From Bacillota bacterium (GTDB lineage Bacteria; Bacillota_A; Clostridia; Peptostreptococcales; Anaerovoracaceae): a DNA stretch of 6,266 nt. Positions 1 through 5,283 of this stretch are shown here, one piece after another. The DNA is taken from assembly GCA_017437925.1 (NCBI GenBank), contig JAFRWQ010000034.1, positions 1 to 6,266 on the forward strand, read 5' to 3'. Both the position numbers and the translations under genes were made by a program. The notes under the pieces are model-generated. The model did no database searches. It was given only the letters and a program-made list of their open reading frames with translations, and was not told where the DNA came from. Numbering within the stretch: the stretch's first letter is position 1; every line of letters starts with the position of its first letter.

Positions 1-42
1 GCCCGGGGCCTGCTCCGGGTCCGGGGTTCAGGCGGCGGTCGT

Positions 43-840
43 TTAGACAGTGCCGAAGAAATGGACGACGTTCATGTCTTCGATCATCCTGCTACCGTGG
101 GCGCCGCGGCCTCCGGCGATGAGGTGCTGTCCGTGGTCGGGAGAATAAGTAAGCAGAGTCCGGTGCTTTCCGCGGTACCTTTCCATCGCCTCGGCCAGGC
201 GGCCGAAACCCTCCGCTTCGATCGCGACCGCGTTCAGGGCCTCCTTCGATTCGGGCCCGTAGGCATGGGCGGCATTATCGTAGTCGAAGCTGTGGATGGA
301 GATAAGGTCGTATTCGTCGCTTTCTATGAGTTCGAGCGTCTTTTCCTGCACGCCGATGGCGTTCGCTTCCTCGAAATAGTCCATATTGCGCCCGGCGAAA
401 ATATGCAGGAAGGTCGAATCGTCCTGGGCTACTATCGCTACCTTTTTGCCGGCGCCGATGAGCACGTCGAAAAGCGTAGTGCAGGTCAGCTGAGGTCTTA
501 CGTAAGAGCGTATCCCGTGCCCTTCCGGGTCCATTCCGGTGTACATGGAAGCGTGAGCTACGGGAGTCACCGATTCGACAGTGCTGACGAAGGGCACAGC
601 CATCGAGCTGTGGAGATATACCGGAGCGAACAGGTCGGTATACTTCTGCCAGATGTACATGCCGACGGCATCGGCGTGATAGAGGACTGCGCGGTCGGCG
701 GGGCCGCCCAGACGGCTGCGCAGCAGCTCGGCCGCCCAGCCGATGCCCGGAGCGAAGCTTTCGGGAAGCGCGAGATCCATGCAGCCGGCGACTGTTCCGG
801 CGAAGTGTTTGAGCGGGTATGAATTGAAATGATCTGACAT
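43..840 (-). CDS. Alkaline phosphatase superfamily hydrolase (nucleotide pyrophosphatase/phosphodiesterase-like)
   Basis: A 265-residue protein read from ATG at 840 to TAA at 43-45. Seen: the metal-site pattern of the alkaline phosphatase/NPP superfamily in order. These are D57 after a hydrophobic strand (VLYHADAVG), the nucleophile region SVTPVAHASMYTG with T92 as likely nucleophile, D188-x3-H192 followed by AYGP, D235-H236 in SPDHG, and H248 in AHGS. All expected ligands appear present, so it is probably active. Family knowledge: such enzymes hydrolyse phosphate mono- or diesters using two metal ions, usually zinc. The substrate cannot be read from the sequence. No signal peptide or membrane segment is evident, so I infer a cytoplasmic location. 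Start choice: an in-frame ATG exists at 906, but it has no Shine-Dalgarno site, whereas the ATG at 840 follows an AGGTAGGGGA stretch (847-856). It is separated from the amidohydrolase pair by 290 bp with terminator-like hairpins, so it is probably its own transcription unit. Confidence 0.85.
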   Translation of the reverse strand: MSDHFNSYPLKHFAGTVAGCMDLALPESFAPGIGWAAELLRSRLGGPADRAVLYHADAVGMYIWQKYTDLFAPVYLHSSMAVPFVSTVESVTPVAHASMYTGMDPEGHGIRSYVRPQLTCTTLFDVLIGAGKKVAIVAQDDSTFLHIFAGRNMDYFEEANAIGVQEKTLELIESDEYDLISIHSFDYDNAAHAYGPESKEALNAVAIEAEGFGRLAEAMERYRGKHRTLLTYSPDHGQHLIAGGRGAHGSRMIEDMNVVHFFGTV

Positions 841-901
841 TTTAAGTCCCCTACCTGTAGTTGAATTTCTTGCTATTGCCAGCTTCGGGCTGACATGCAT
901 C

Positions 902-929
902 AGCATAGGAATAATGCTTGTGAATACAA
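902..929 (-). promoter_or_regulatory. Possible weak promoter for the phosphatase gene
   Basis: On the minus strand TTGTAT (929-924) and TATGCT (907-902) are separated by 16 bp. This would start a transcript about 55 nt before the ATG at 840. Both boxes are imperfect, so this is only one of two candidate promoters for the gene. Confidence 0.25.
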
Positions 930-932
930 AGA

Positions 933-968
933 AATAGCCGCCAGAGCATCCAACCTTTTGCGGCTATT
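933..968 (-). terminator. Hairpin terminator or attenuator candidate, minus strand
   Basis: A perfect 9-bp stem, AATAGCCGC (933-941) with GCGGCTATT (960-968), encloses an 18-nt loop. On the minus strand it is followed by the T-rich stretch TCTTTGTATT; on the plus strand no T tract follows. It closely resembles the minus-strand hairpin at 5194-5226 (AACAGCCGC/GCGGCTGTT), which lies just past another minus-strand gene. It could end read-through from the amidohydrolase operon. If the promoter at 1017-1045 is real, it would instead be an attenuator in the phosphatase leader. The long loop lowers confidence. Confidence 0.5.
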
Positions 969-970
969 GT

Positions 971-999
971 CCGTTAAACGAGGGCTGACCGTTTACCGG
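971..999. repeat. Imperfect inverted repeat in the phosphatase upstream region
   Basis: CCGTTAAACG (971-980) and CGTTTACCGG (990-999) are inverted copies with one mismatch around a 9-bp centre. The motif TG(A/T)CCGTT also occurs as direct copies at 968-975, 986-993 and 1028-1035. This may be an operator or an RNA hairpin; it could also be chance. Confidence 0.4.
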
Positions 1000-1020
1000 C
1001 AGCTCCTTTTGTTATTATTT
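982..1020 (+). terminator. Terminator-like hairpin facing the plus strand
   Basis: GGGCTG (982-987) pairs with CAGCTC (1000-1005) with one G-T pair, and CCG (989-991) pairs inside with CGG (997-999), leaving a 5-nt loop and one bulged A. It is followed by CCTTTTGTTATTATTTT. This is a fair intrinsic terminator for plus-strand transcription, but no plus-strand gene precedes it. An alternative fold of the same bases is the imperfect inverted repeat at 971-999. Confidence 0.45.
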
Positions 1021-1045
1021 TACAACCTGACCGTTGAAAACGCAA
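1017..1045 (-). promoter_or_regulatory. Possible promoter with long leader to the phosphatase gene
   Basis: On the minus strand TTGCGT (1045-1040) lies exactly 17 bp from TAAAAT (1022-1017, five of six consensus bases). A transcript would begin near 1010 and run about 170 nt before the ATG at 840, passing through the hairpins at 971-999 and 933-968. The -35 box matches only three of six consensus bases. Confidence 0.35.
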
Positions 1046-1061
1046 GCGGCAATTTATACAA

Positions 1062-1089
1062 GACCGCCCCGAAGTTTTCCGGGGCGGTC
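1062..1089 (-). terminator. Probable terminator of the amidohydrolase operon
   Basis: A perfect 10-bp GC-rich stem, GACCGCCCCG (1062-1071) with CGGGGCGGTC (1080-1089), with an 8-nt loop. It begins 41 bp past the stop codon of the downstream amidohydrolase. The T tract on the minus strand is poor (TTGTATAAATT), so termination may be partial or helped by the later hairpin at 933-968. Confidence 0.6.
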
Positions 1090-1130
1090 CGAAATATTAG
1101 ACGATCGTTCAACAGCAGTTTATTAAGCAA

Positions 1131-2255
1131 TTACTGTCTGCAGACTACTTTGCCGTCGACGACGGTGACATAAGCCCTGGCGCCGAGGACGTGCATGGGG
1201 TCTGCGGTCCATATGACCACGTCGCCGTCCTTGCCGGGCTCGAGAGACCCTACCCTGTCGCCTATGCCGGTGCTGTTGGCGGGATTGACGGTGATGGCTT
1301 TCCAGGCTTCCTCTTCGTTGAGTCCCGCGTTGACCGCCATTCCTGCGCACATGGGCAGATACTCAAGAGGAATGACCGGCGCGTCAGTGACTATGCTGAT
1401 GGTGAGGCCGGCTTCGTTGAGGATCTTCGGGGTGTCGAAGGTCTTGTTGAGAAGCTCCAGCTTGCTCTTGCCGCCGAAGGTGGGTCCGACGAAGCAGGGA
1501 TAGCCCTCTTCGGCCAGCTCTTCTACGATCAGGTGGCCCTCGGTGCAGTGGTCGAGGGTGAGGCCTACGCCGAACTCCTTCGCGACTCTGATGGAGCTGA
1601 GGATGTCGTCGGCTCTGTGGGCGTGGCACTTCAGGGGCATCTTGCCCTCGAGGACGGGGATCATTGCTTCAAGCTTCATGTCGAAGGGAGGGTTCTTGCC
1701 GTCGGCTTTGTCCTGCATGTAGCGCTGAGTTTTAAAGAGCAGTTCTCTCAGCAGAGCGACCACGGCCATTCTGGTCATGGGGCTCTTGCCCTTCTGTCCG
1801 TAGCAGCCCTTGGGATTCTCGCCGAAGGCGCACTTCATGGCGACGGGTTCCTTGAGGATCATCTTGTCGACTCTCTTGCCATAGAGCTTGATCGCGGCGA
1901 AGGTGCCGCCCACCACGTTGGCGGAGCCGGGTCCGGTGACCGCGGTGGTCACGCCGCCCGCGAGTGCGTTGGGGAAGGCTTCGTCCAGGGGATTGATGGA
2001 GTCGATGGCTCTGAGCTGGGGAGTGATGGGATCGACGATCTCGTTGTAGTCCATGCCCTCCCAGCGCATTGCGGTGTTGTCGAGGCCGATGTGGCAGTGG
2101 GCTTCGACGCAGCCGGGGGTGACGAGCCTGCCCTCGGCGTCTATGACGGTCGCGCCCTTGGGAGCGGCGATCCTGGCTCCGACCTTTTCGATCTTGCCCT
2201 CGTCGTTGATGAGGACGCAGCCCTTTTCAAATTCCTTGCCGGCCATGGTCTTCAC
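1131..2255 (-). CDS. Metal-dependent amidohydrolase, imidazolonepropionase-like (second copy; usual start codon lost)
   Basis: The reading frame runs from GTG at 2255 to TAA at 1131-1133 (374 residues). It aligns without gaps to its upstream neighbour at 2290-3438, about 84% identical by manual count. The amidohydrolase signature is complete: HCHIG (HxH metal site), GENPKGCYGQKGKSP, HAHRADD, DHCTEGH, and the aspartate in TDAPVIP. Family knowledge: these TIM-barrel hydrolases cleave C-N bonds, often in cyclic amides or N-acyl compounds; the substrate is unknown here. The frame extends upstream to AGG at 2279-2277, which aligns with the sister's ATG and sits 6 nt after a good AGGAGG. No ATG, GTG or TTG occupies the expected place, so translation must begin at GTG 2255, at ATG 2246, at a non-standard codon, or not at all. 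The body of the gene shows no frameshift or stop, which argues that it is functional, recently damaged, or affected by a single sequencing error. It is probably co-transcribed with the upstream copy. Confidence 0.85.
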   Translation of the reverse strand: MKTMAGKEFEKGCVLINDEGKIEKVGARIAAPKGATVIDAEGRLVTPGCVEAHCHIGLDNTAMRWEGMDYNEIVDPITPQLRAIDSINPLDEAFPNALAGGVTTAVTGPGSANVVGGTFAAIKLYGKRVDKMILKEPVAMKCAFGENPKGCYGQKGKSPMTRMAVVALLRELLFKTQRYMQDKADGKNPPFDMKLEAMIPVLEGKMPLKCHAHRADDILSSIRVAKEFGVGLTLDHCTEGHLIVEELAEEGYPCFVGPTFGGKSKLELLNKTFDTPKILNEAGLTISIVTDAPVIPLEYLPMCAGMAVNAGLNEEEAWKAITVNPANSTGIGDRVGSLEPGKDGDVVIWTADPMHVLGARAYVTVVDGKVVCRQ

Positions 2256-2285
2256 ACGGCCGTTCTTGATGAGAAGCCTATTCTA

Positions 2286-2291
2286 CCTCCT
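2286..2291 (-). promoter_or_regulatory. Shine-Dalgarno site of the second amidohydrolase
   Basis: The minus strand reads AGGAGG at 2291-2286, overlapping the TAG stop (2292-2290) of the upstream gene. Six bases later comes AGG (2279-2277), where the sister gene has ATG. The near-perfect site marks 2279 as the original initiation point and shows tight translational coupling in the operon. Confidence 0.8.
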
Positions 2292-3438
2292 ACTTCTGAT
2301 ACACGACCTTGCCGTCGATGATGGTGGTGTAGGCCAGGGCGCCCAGCTCGTGCATGGGATTGCCGGCCCAGATGACCACGTCGCCGTCCTTGCCGGGCTC
2401 GAGAGACCCTACTCTGTCGCCTATGCCGGTGCTCTTGGCGGGATTGATGGTGATGGCCTTCCAGGCCTCATCTTCCTTGAGGCCCGCATTGACGGCCATA
2501 CCGGCGCACATGGGCAGATACTCGAGAGGAATGACGGGAGCGTCGGTGATGATGCTGATGGTGAGTCCGGCCTCGTTGAGGATCCTCGGGGTGTCGAAGG
2601 TCTTGTTGAGGAGCTCCAGCTTGCTCTTGCCGCCGAAGGTGGGTCCCACGAAGCAGGGATAGCACTCTTCGACCAGCTCGTCGACGATCAGGTGGCCCTC
2701 GGTGCAGTGGTCCAGGGTGATACCTACGCCGAATTCCTTGGCGACTCTGATGGAGCTCAGGATGTCGTCGGCCCTGTGGGCGTGGGCCTTGAGGGGGATC
2801 TTGCCTTCGAGGACGGGGATCAGCGACTCAAGCTTCATGTCGAAGGGAGGATTCTTGCCGTCGGCCTTGTCCTGCATGTAGCGCCTGGTCTTGAAGAGCA
2901 TCTCTCTTAAGATGGCGACGACGGCCATCCTGGTCATCGGGCTCTTGCCCTTCTGGCCGTAGCAGCCCTTGGGGTTCTCGCCGAAGGCGCACTTCATGGC
3001 GACGGGATCCTTGATGATCATTTTGTCGATGCGGTTCCCGACGGTCTTGATGGCGACGAAGGTGCCGCCCAGGACGTTGGCGGATCCGGGTCCGGTGACG
3101 GCGGCGGTGACTCCGCCGGTCAGGGCGTTGGGGAAGGCTTCGTCGTAGACGTAGATGCCGTCGATGGCGCGCAGCTGTGGAGTGACGGGCTCGACGATCT
3201 CGTTGACGTCATCGCCCTCCCAGCGCATGGCGGAATCGAGCATTCCGATGTGGCAGTGGGCGTCCACGCAGCCGGGAGTGACGAGCCTGCCCTCGGCGTC
3301 GATGACGGTCGCTCCCTTGGGGGCCTTTAGGTTCGCTCCGACCTTCTCGATCCTGCCTTCGTCGTTTATGAGGACGCAGCCTTTCTCGATGTCGGGACCG
3401 GCCATGGTCTTGACGTATCCGTTCTTGATAAACAGCAT
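2290..3438 (-). CDS. Metal-dependent amidohydrolase, imidazolonepropionase-like (first copy)
   Basis: A complete 382-residue protein from ATG at 3438 to TAG at 2290-2292, with an AAAGGAAAG ribosome site at 3443-3451. Seen: a short N-terminal beta segment (LFIKNGYVKTM), then VTPGCVDAHCHIG with metal ligands H61 and H63, a GENPKGCYGQKGKSPMTR block at 153-170, H219/H221 in HAHR, H244 and H249 in DHCTEGH, D299 in TDAPVIP, and the C-terminal GSLEPGKDGDVVIW strand that closes the composite beta domain. Family knowledge: this is the COG1228-type amidohydrolase group, cytoplasmic TIM-barrel metalloenzymes that hydrolyse amide or cyclic amide bonds. It resembles HutI in fold, but there are no hut genes nearby, so a histidine-degradation role is not supported. 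No signal peptide is seen. It leads a two-gene operon with its duplicate, 10 bp separating the stop from the original start position of the next gene. Confidence 0.9.
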   Translation of the reverse strand: MLFIKNGYVKTMAGPDIEKGCVLINDEGRIEKVGANLKAPKGATVIDAEGRLVTPGCVDAHCHIGMLDSAMRWEGDDVNEIVEPVTPQLRAIDGIYVYDEAFPNALTGGVTAAVTGPGSANVLGGTFVAIKTVGNRIDKMIIKDPVAMKCAFGENPKGCYGQKGKSPMTRMAVVAILREMLFKTRRYMQDKADGKNPPFDMKLESLIPVLEGKIPLKAHAHRADDILSSIRVAKEFGVGITLDHCTEGHLIVDELVEECYPCFVGPTFGGKSKLELLNKTFDTPRILNEAGLTISIITDAPVIPLEYLPMCAGMAVNAGLKEDEAWKAITINPAKSTGIGDRVGSLEPGKDGDVVIWAGNPMHELGALAYTTIIDGKVVYQK

Positions 3439-3453
3439 GGTTCTTTCCTTTCT

Positions 3454-3465
3454 TCAGAATTCTGA
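3454..3465. repeat. 12-bp perfect palindrome in amidohydrolase leader
   Basis: TCAGAATTCTGA is a perfect dyad, 15 bp upstream of the first amidohydrolase ATG and within its expected 5' leader. It may be a repressor site or a chance palindrome. Confidence 0.3.
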
Positions 3466-3492
3466 GAGTGATTTTTGCATATTAAAGTAAAT

Positions 3493-3521
3493 ATATCACA
3501 TTAGGGCGGAATCGGCATCAA
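3493..3521 (-). promoter_or_regulatory. Possible promoter of the amidohydrolase operon
   Basis: On the minus strand TTGATG (3521-3516) lies 17 bp from TGATAT (3498-3493), within the only AT-rich stretch upstream of the ATG at 3438. The -35 box is fair and the -10 box is poor; overlapping TATATT (3495-3490) would need a 20-bp spacer. A promoter is expected here because no minus-strand gene lies upstream within the window before the plus-strand transporter. Confidence 0.35.
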
Positions 3522-3618
3522 TTAGTTTAGGGAGTTTTGCCTGCAGACATCTCGTTCACAGGCTGCGTATTCTGCTAAAAATGCCGATCTTCATTCCGAC
3601 CCGGCGCCGAAAGACTTC

Positions 3619-3647
3619 TTGCCTTGGGTCCTCCCAGGTGTTATAAT
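3619..3647 (+). promoter_or_regulatory. Extended -10 promoter of the MATE transporter gene
   Basis: TTGCCT (3619-3624) is followed after exactly 17 bp by a perfect TATAAT (3642-3647). A TG dinucleotide at 3639-3640 gives the extended -10 form TGTTATAAT. Transcription should begin near 3654, leaving a leader of about 25 nt with the ribosome site AGAGGT at 3667-3672. This looks like a housekeeping sigma-A promoter. Confidence 0.75.
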
Positions 3648-3678
3648 CCATTGTCTGTGTTCAAAAAGAGGTAATATT

Positions 3679-5079
3679 ATGGCAGAAAGCAAGCCTGAAA
3701 ACGCAAATATGAGCGACGCCGAAAAGGCAGCCATCGAAAGAAGAAACCGCATGGGCACCGCGCCCATACTCCCGCTGATCATAAAGATGTCCCTGCCCTC
3801 GATCTTCTCAATGCTGATCCTGGCGCTGTACAACATCGTAGACAGCATATACGTTTCGAGGATCGGAGAGACCGCCCTTTCCGCCGTTTCGCTGATCTTC
3901 CCCCTGCAGCAGCTGTCCATCGCAGTGAGCGTGGGGACTTCGGTGGGACTGGTATCGCTGATCTCAAGAAGGCTGGGTGAAAAGAACGACGAGGCCGCCA
4001 ACAGGGCCGCCACCCACGGAATATTCCTGGCGTTCTGCTCCTGGCTGGTCTTCGTGCTGGTGGGACTTTTCGGGGTCCCCGCCTTCGCCAACGCCTTCAG
4101 CGACAACCCCGACCTGATCGCTCCCGCCGTCGCCTACGGACAGACCGTCCTCATCTGCAACATCTTCGCCCTCTGCGCCACCAGCACCGAGAGGATGATG
4201 CAGGGCTGCGGAGACATGATCTCGCCCATGAAGTGCTCGCTTTCGGGCGCCATCACCAATATCATCCTCGACCCGATAATGATCTTCGGCTACTTCGGCT
4301 GCCCGGCCCTGGGAGTGAGAGGCGCCGCCATCGCGACCGTCATCGGACAGTTCGTGAGCATGTGCCTCGCCCTGTATATGCTGCAGAATAAGCACTTCCC
4401 GGTCAGGATCAGGCTCAAAGGCTTTAAGCCCGAGATGCGCACCATCAGGGACATCTACGCCGTCGGCCTGCCTTCGATAGTCATGCAGTCGGTCAACTCC
4501 GTCACCACCATCTGCCTCAACGCCATACTTATCTCGTTCAGCGAGACCGCCGTTGCGGTGCTGGGCGTGTACTTCAAGCTTCAGAGCTTCGTCTTCATGC
4601 CGGTCTTCGGGATGAACCAGGGAGTAATGCCCATCATGGGCTTCAACTTCGGAGCCAGGAACCGCGACAGGCTGATGGAGACCTTCAAAAAAGCAATGTT
4701 CCTGGCTTTCGGGATCATGTGCGTCGGCTTCGCCCTGTTCCAGATCTTCCCGACCCAGCTGATGGGCCTCTTCAATGCCCAGGGAGAGATGCTCAGGCTC
4801 GGCGTCAGAGCCCTGCGCATCATCTCCATAAGCTTCCTCACCGTGTCGTTCTCGATGATCCCGGGGACCCTCTTCCAAGCTACCGCCCACGGCATCAACT
4901 CGCTGATCGTCACCCTGCTGCGCCAGATCGTGGTGCTGATACCCCTGGCCTTCATCTTATCGAGGCTGTTCGGACTTGACGGCATCTGGTTCGCCTACCC
5001 CTGCGCCGAGCTCATGTCGGTGTGCGTCGCCCAGCTGATGCTCAGAAAGCTCATAAGGACGGAGATCAATAAGCTTTAA
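3679..5079 (+). CDS. MATE family multidrug/cation antiporter
   Basis: A complete 466-residue membrane protein. It opens with a charged, cytoplasmic 25-residue N-terminus, then PILPLIIKMSLPSIFSML and about twelve hydrophobic segments arranged as two related halves (roughly 28-235 and 255-455). Typical MATE features are visible: YNIVDSIYVSRIGETALSAVS in helix 2, SRRLGEKNDEAA after helix 3, the LDPIMIFGYFG and GVRGAAIATVIGQ block at 197-224, and in the second half GMNQGVMPIMGFNFGARNRDR at 311-331. Family knowledge: MATE proteins export cationic drugs or metabolites in exchange for Na+ or H+; this sequence resembles the MepA-like branch common in Firmicutes. The substrate is unknown. Start choice: ATG at 3679 has AGAGGT six bases upstream, whereas the longer TTG-initiated frame at 3619 overlaps the promoter. 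The gene is monocistronic, transcribed away from the amidohydrolases and ended by strong terminators. Confidence 0.93.
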   Translation: MAESKPENANMSDAEKAAIERRNRMGTAPILPLIIKMSLPSIFSMLILALYNIVDSIYVSRIGETALSAVSLIFPLQQLSIAVSVGTSVGLVSLISRRLGEKNDEAANRAATHGIFLAFCSWLVFVLVGLFGVPAFANAFSDNPDLIAPAVAYGQTVLICNIFALCATSTERMMQGCGDMISPMKCSLSGAITNIILDPIMIFGYFGCPALGVRGAAIATVIGQFVSMCLALYMLQNKHFPVRIRLKGFKPEMRTIRDIYAVGLPSIVMQSVNSVTTICLNAILISFSETAVAVLGVYFKLQSFVFMPVFGMNQGVMPIMGFNFGARNRDRLMETFKKAMFLAFGIMCVGFALFQIFPTQLMGLFNAQGEMLRLGVRALRIISISFLTVSFSMIPGTLFQATAHGINSLIVTLLRQIVVLIPLAFILSRLFGLDGIWFAYPCAELMSVCVAQLMLRKLIRTEINKL

Positions 5080-5104
5080 AGCTTAAGAACATAACAATAA
5101 CCAT

Positions 5105-5130
5105 CCACCCGCCCGGCGGGTGGTTTTTGT
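5105..5130 (+). terminator. Intrinsic terminator of the MATE gene
   Basis: CCACCCGC (5105-5112) pairs with GCGGGTGG (5116-5123), an 8-bp GC-rich stem with a 3-nt loop, followed directly by TTTTTGTT. It starts 25 bp after the transporter stop codon. Confidence 0.9.
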
Positions 5131-5142
5131 TACAAGAAAACG

Positions 5143-5169
5143 GCCTTCACTAAGACGGGAAGGCTTTTT
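5143..5169 (+). terminator. Second terminator-like hairpin after MATE, possibly bidirectional
   Basis: GCCTTC (5143-5148) pairs with GAAGGC (5159-5164), followed by TTTTT (5165-5169) on the plus strand. On the minus strand the stem is followed by CGTTTTCTTG, so it could work in both directions. Confidence 0.6.
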
Positions 5170-5193
5170 GATTTGCCGGTTTAAGATCAATAA

Positions 5194-5226
5194 AACAGCC
5201 GCCCAAGTCACGCTTAAGCGGCTGTT
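5194..5226 (-). terminator. Probable terminator of the dockerin protein gene
   Basis: A 9-bp stem AACAGCCGC (5194-5202) with GCGGCTGTT (5218-5226) and a 15-nt loop. On the minus strand the stem runs into TTTTATTG. It lies 57 bp past the stop codon of the dockerin gene. The loop contains part of a CGCTTAAGCG palindrome (5211-5220) that could form a competing fold. Confidence 0.6.
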
Positions 5227-5283
5227 CAATTAACAGTATTCGGGGTGTCGGCCTTTGTCAGGATCGCAGTTCGATCCTTTACA

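Larger units (their letters stand above)
1131..3438 (-). repeat. Tandem gene duplication of the amidohydrolase
   Basis: The two copies lie head to tail with a pitch of 1159 bp. Long nucleotide blocks are identical; for example, 1213-1253 matches 2372-2412. The block equivalent to residues 146-200 of the first copy is almost unchanged. Differences cluster at residues 64-76, 94-98 and 131-138 of the first copy, and at the C-terminal end. Confidence 0.9.

Noticed and set aside
1..42. GC-rich hairpin after the phosphatase stop codon as terminator
   Set aside because: Short CCCGG/CCGGG complementarity exists, but the sequence ends at the window edge before any T tract can be seen.
61..822. Plus-strand open frame opposite the phosphatase
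   Set aside because: Antisense to a gene with all its metal-site motifs; no ribosome site and no recognisable domain.
841..906. N-terminal extension of the phosphatase to the ATG at 906
   Set aside because: No Shine-Dalgarno site precedes 906, and the added residues lack family resemblance; the ATG at 840 has a good site.
895..1173. Plus-strand 92-codon open frame across the intergenic region
   Set aside because: It runs through the terminator-like hairpins and into the amidohydrolase 3' end, has no ribosome site and no recognisable protein features.
1191..2321. Long plus-strand open frame (376 codons) opposite the second amidohydrolase
   Set aside because: It lies antisense to a gene with a complete amidohydrolase signature, its translation is low-complexity and G/V/D/H-rich with no recognisable domain, and it has no ribosome site. 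It is a mirror of GC-biased codons.
2053..2910. Plus-strand open frame (285 codons) spanning both amidohydrolases
   Set aside because: Antisense shadow. Part of it resembles the 1191-2321 frame only because the genes beneath are duplicates.
1131..3438. Histidine-degradation (hutI) operon
   Set aside because: The proteins share only the general amidohydrolase fold motifs with imidazolonepropionase, and no hutH, hutU or formiminotransferase gene lies nearby.
3964..4890. Minus-strand open frame (308 codons) opposite the MATE gene
   Set aside because: The translation is an E/D/H/G-rich string typical of the complement of a membrane protein gene; no start signal.
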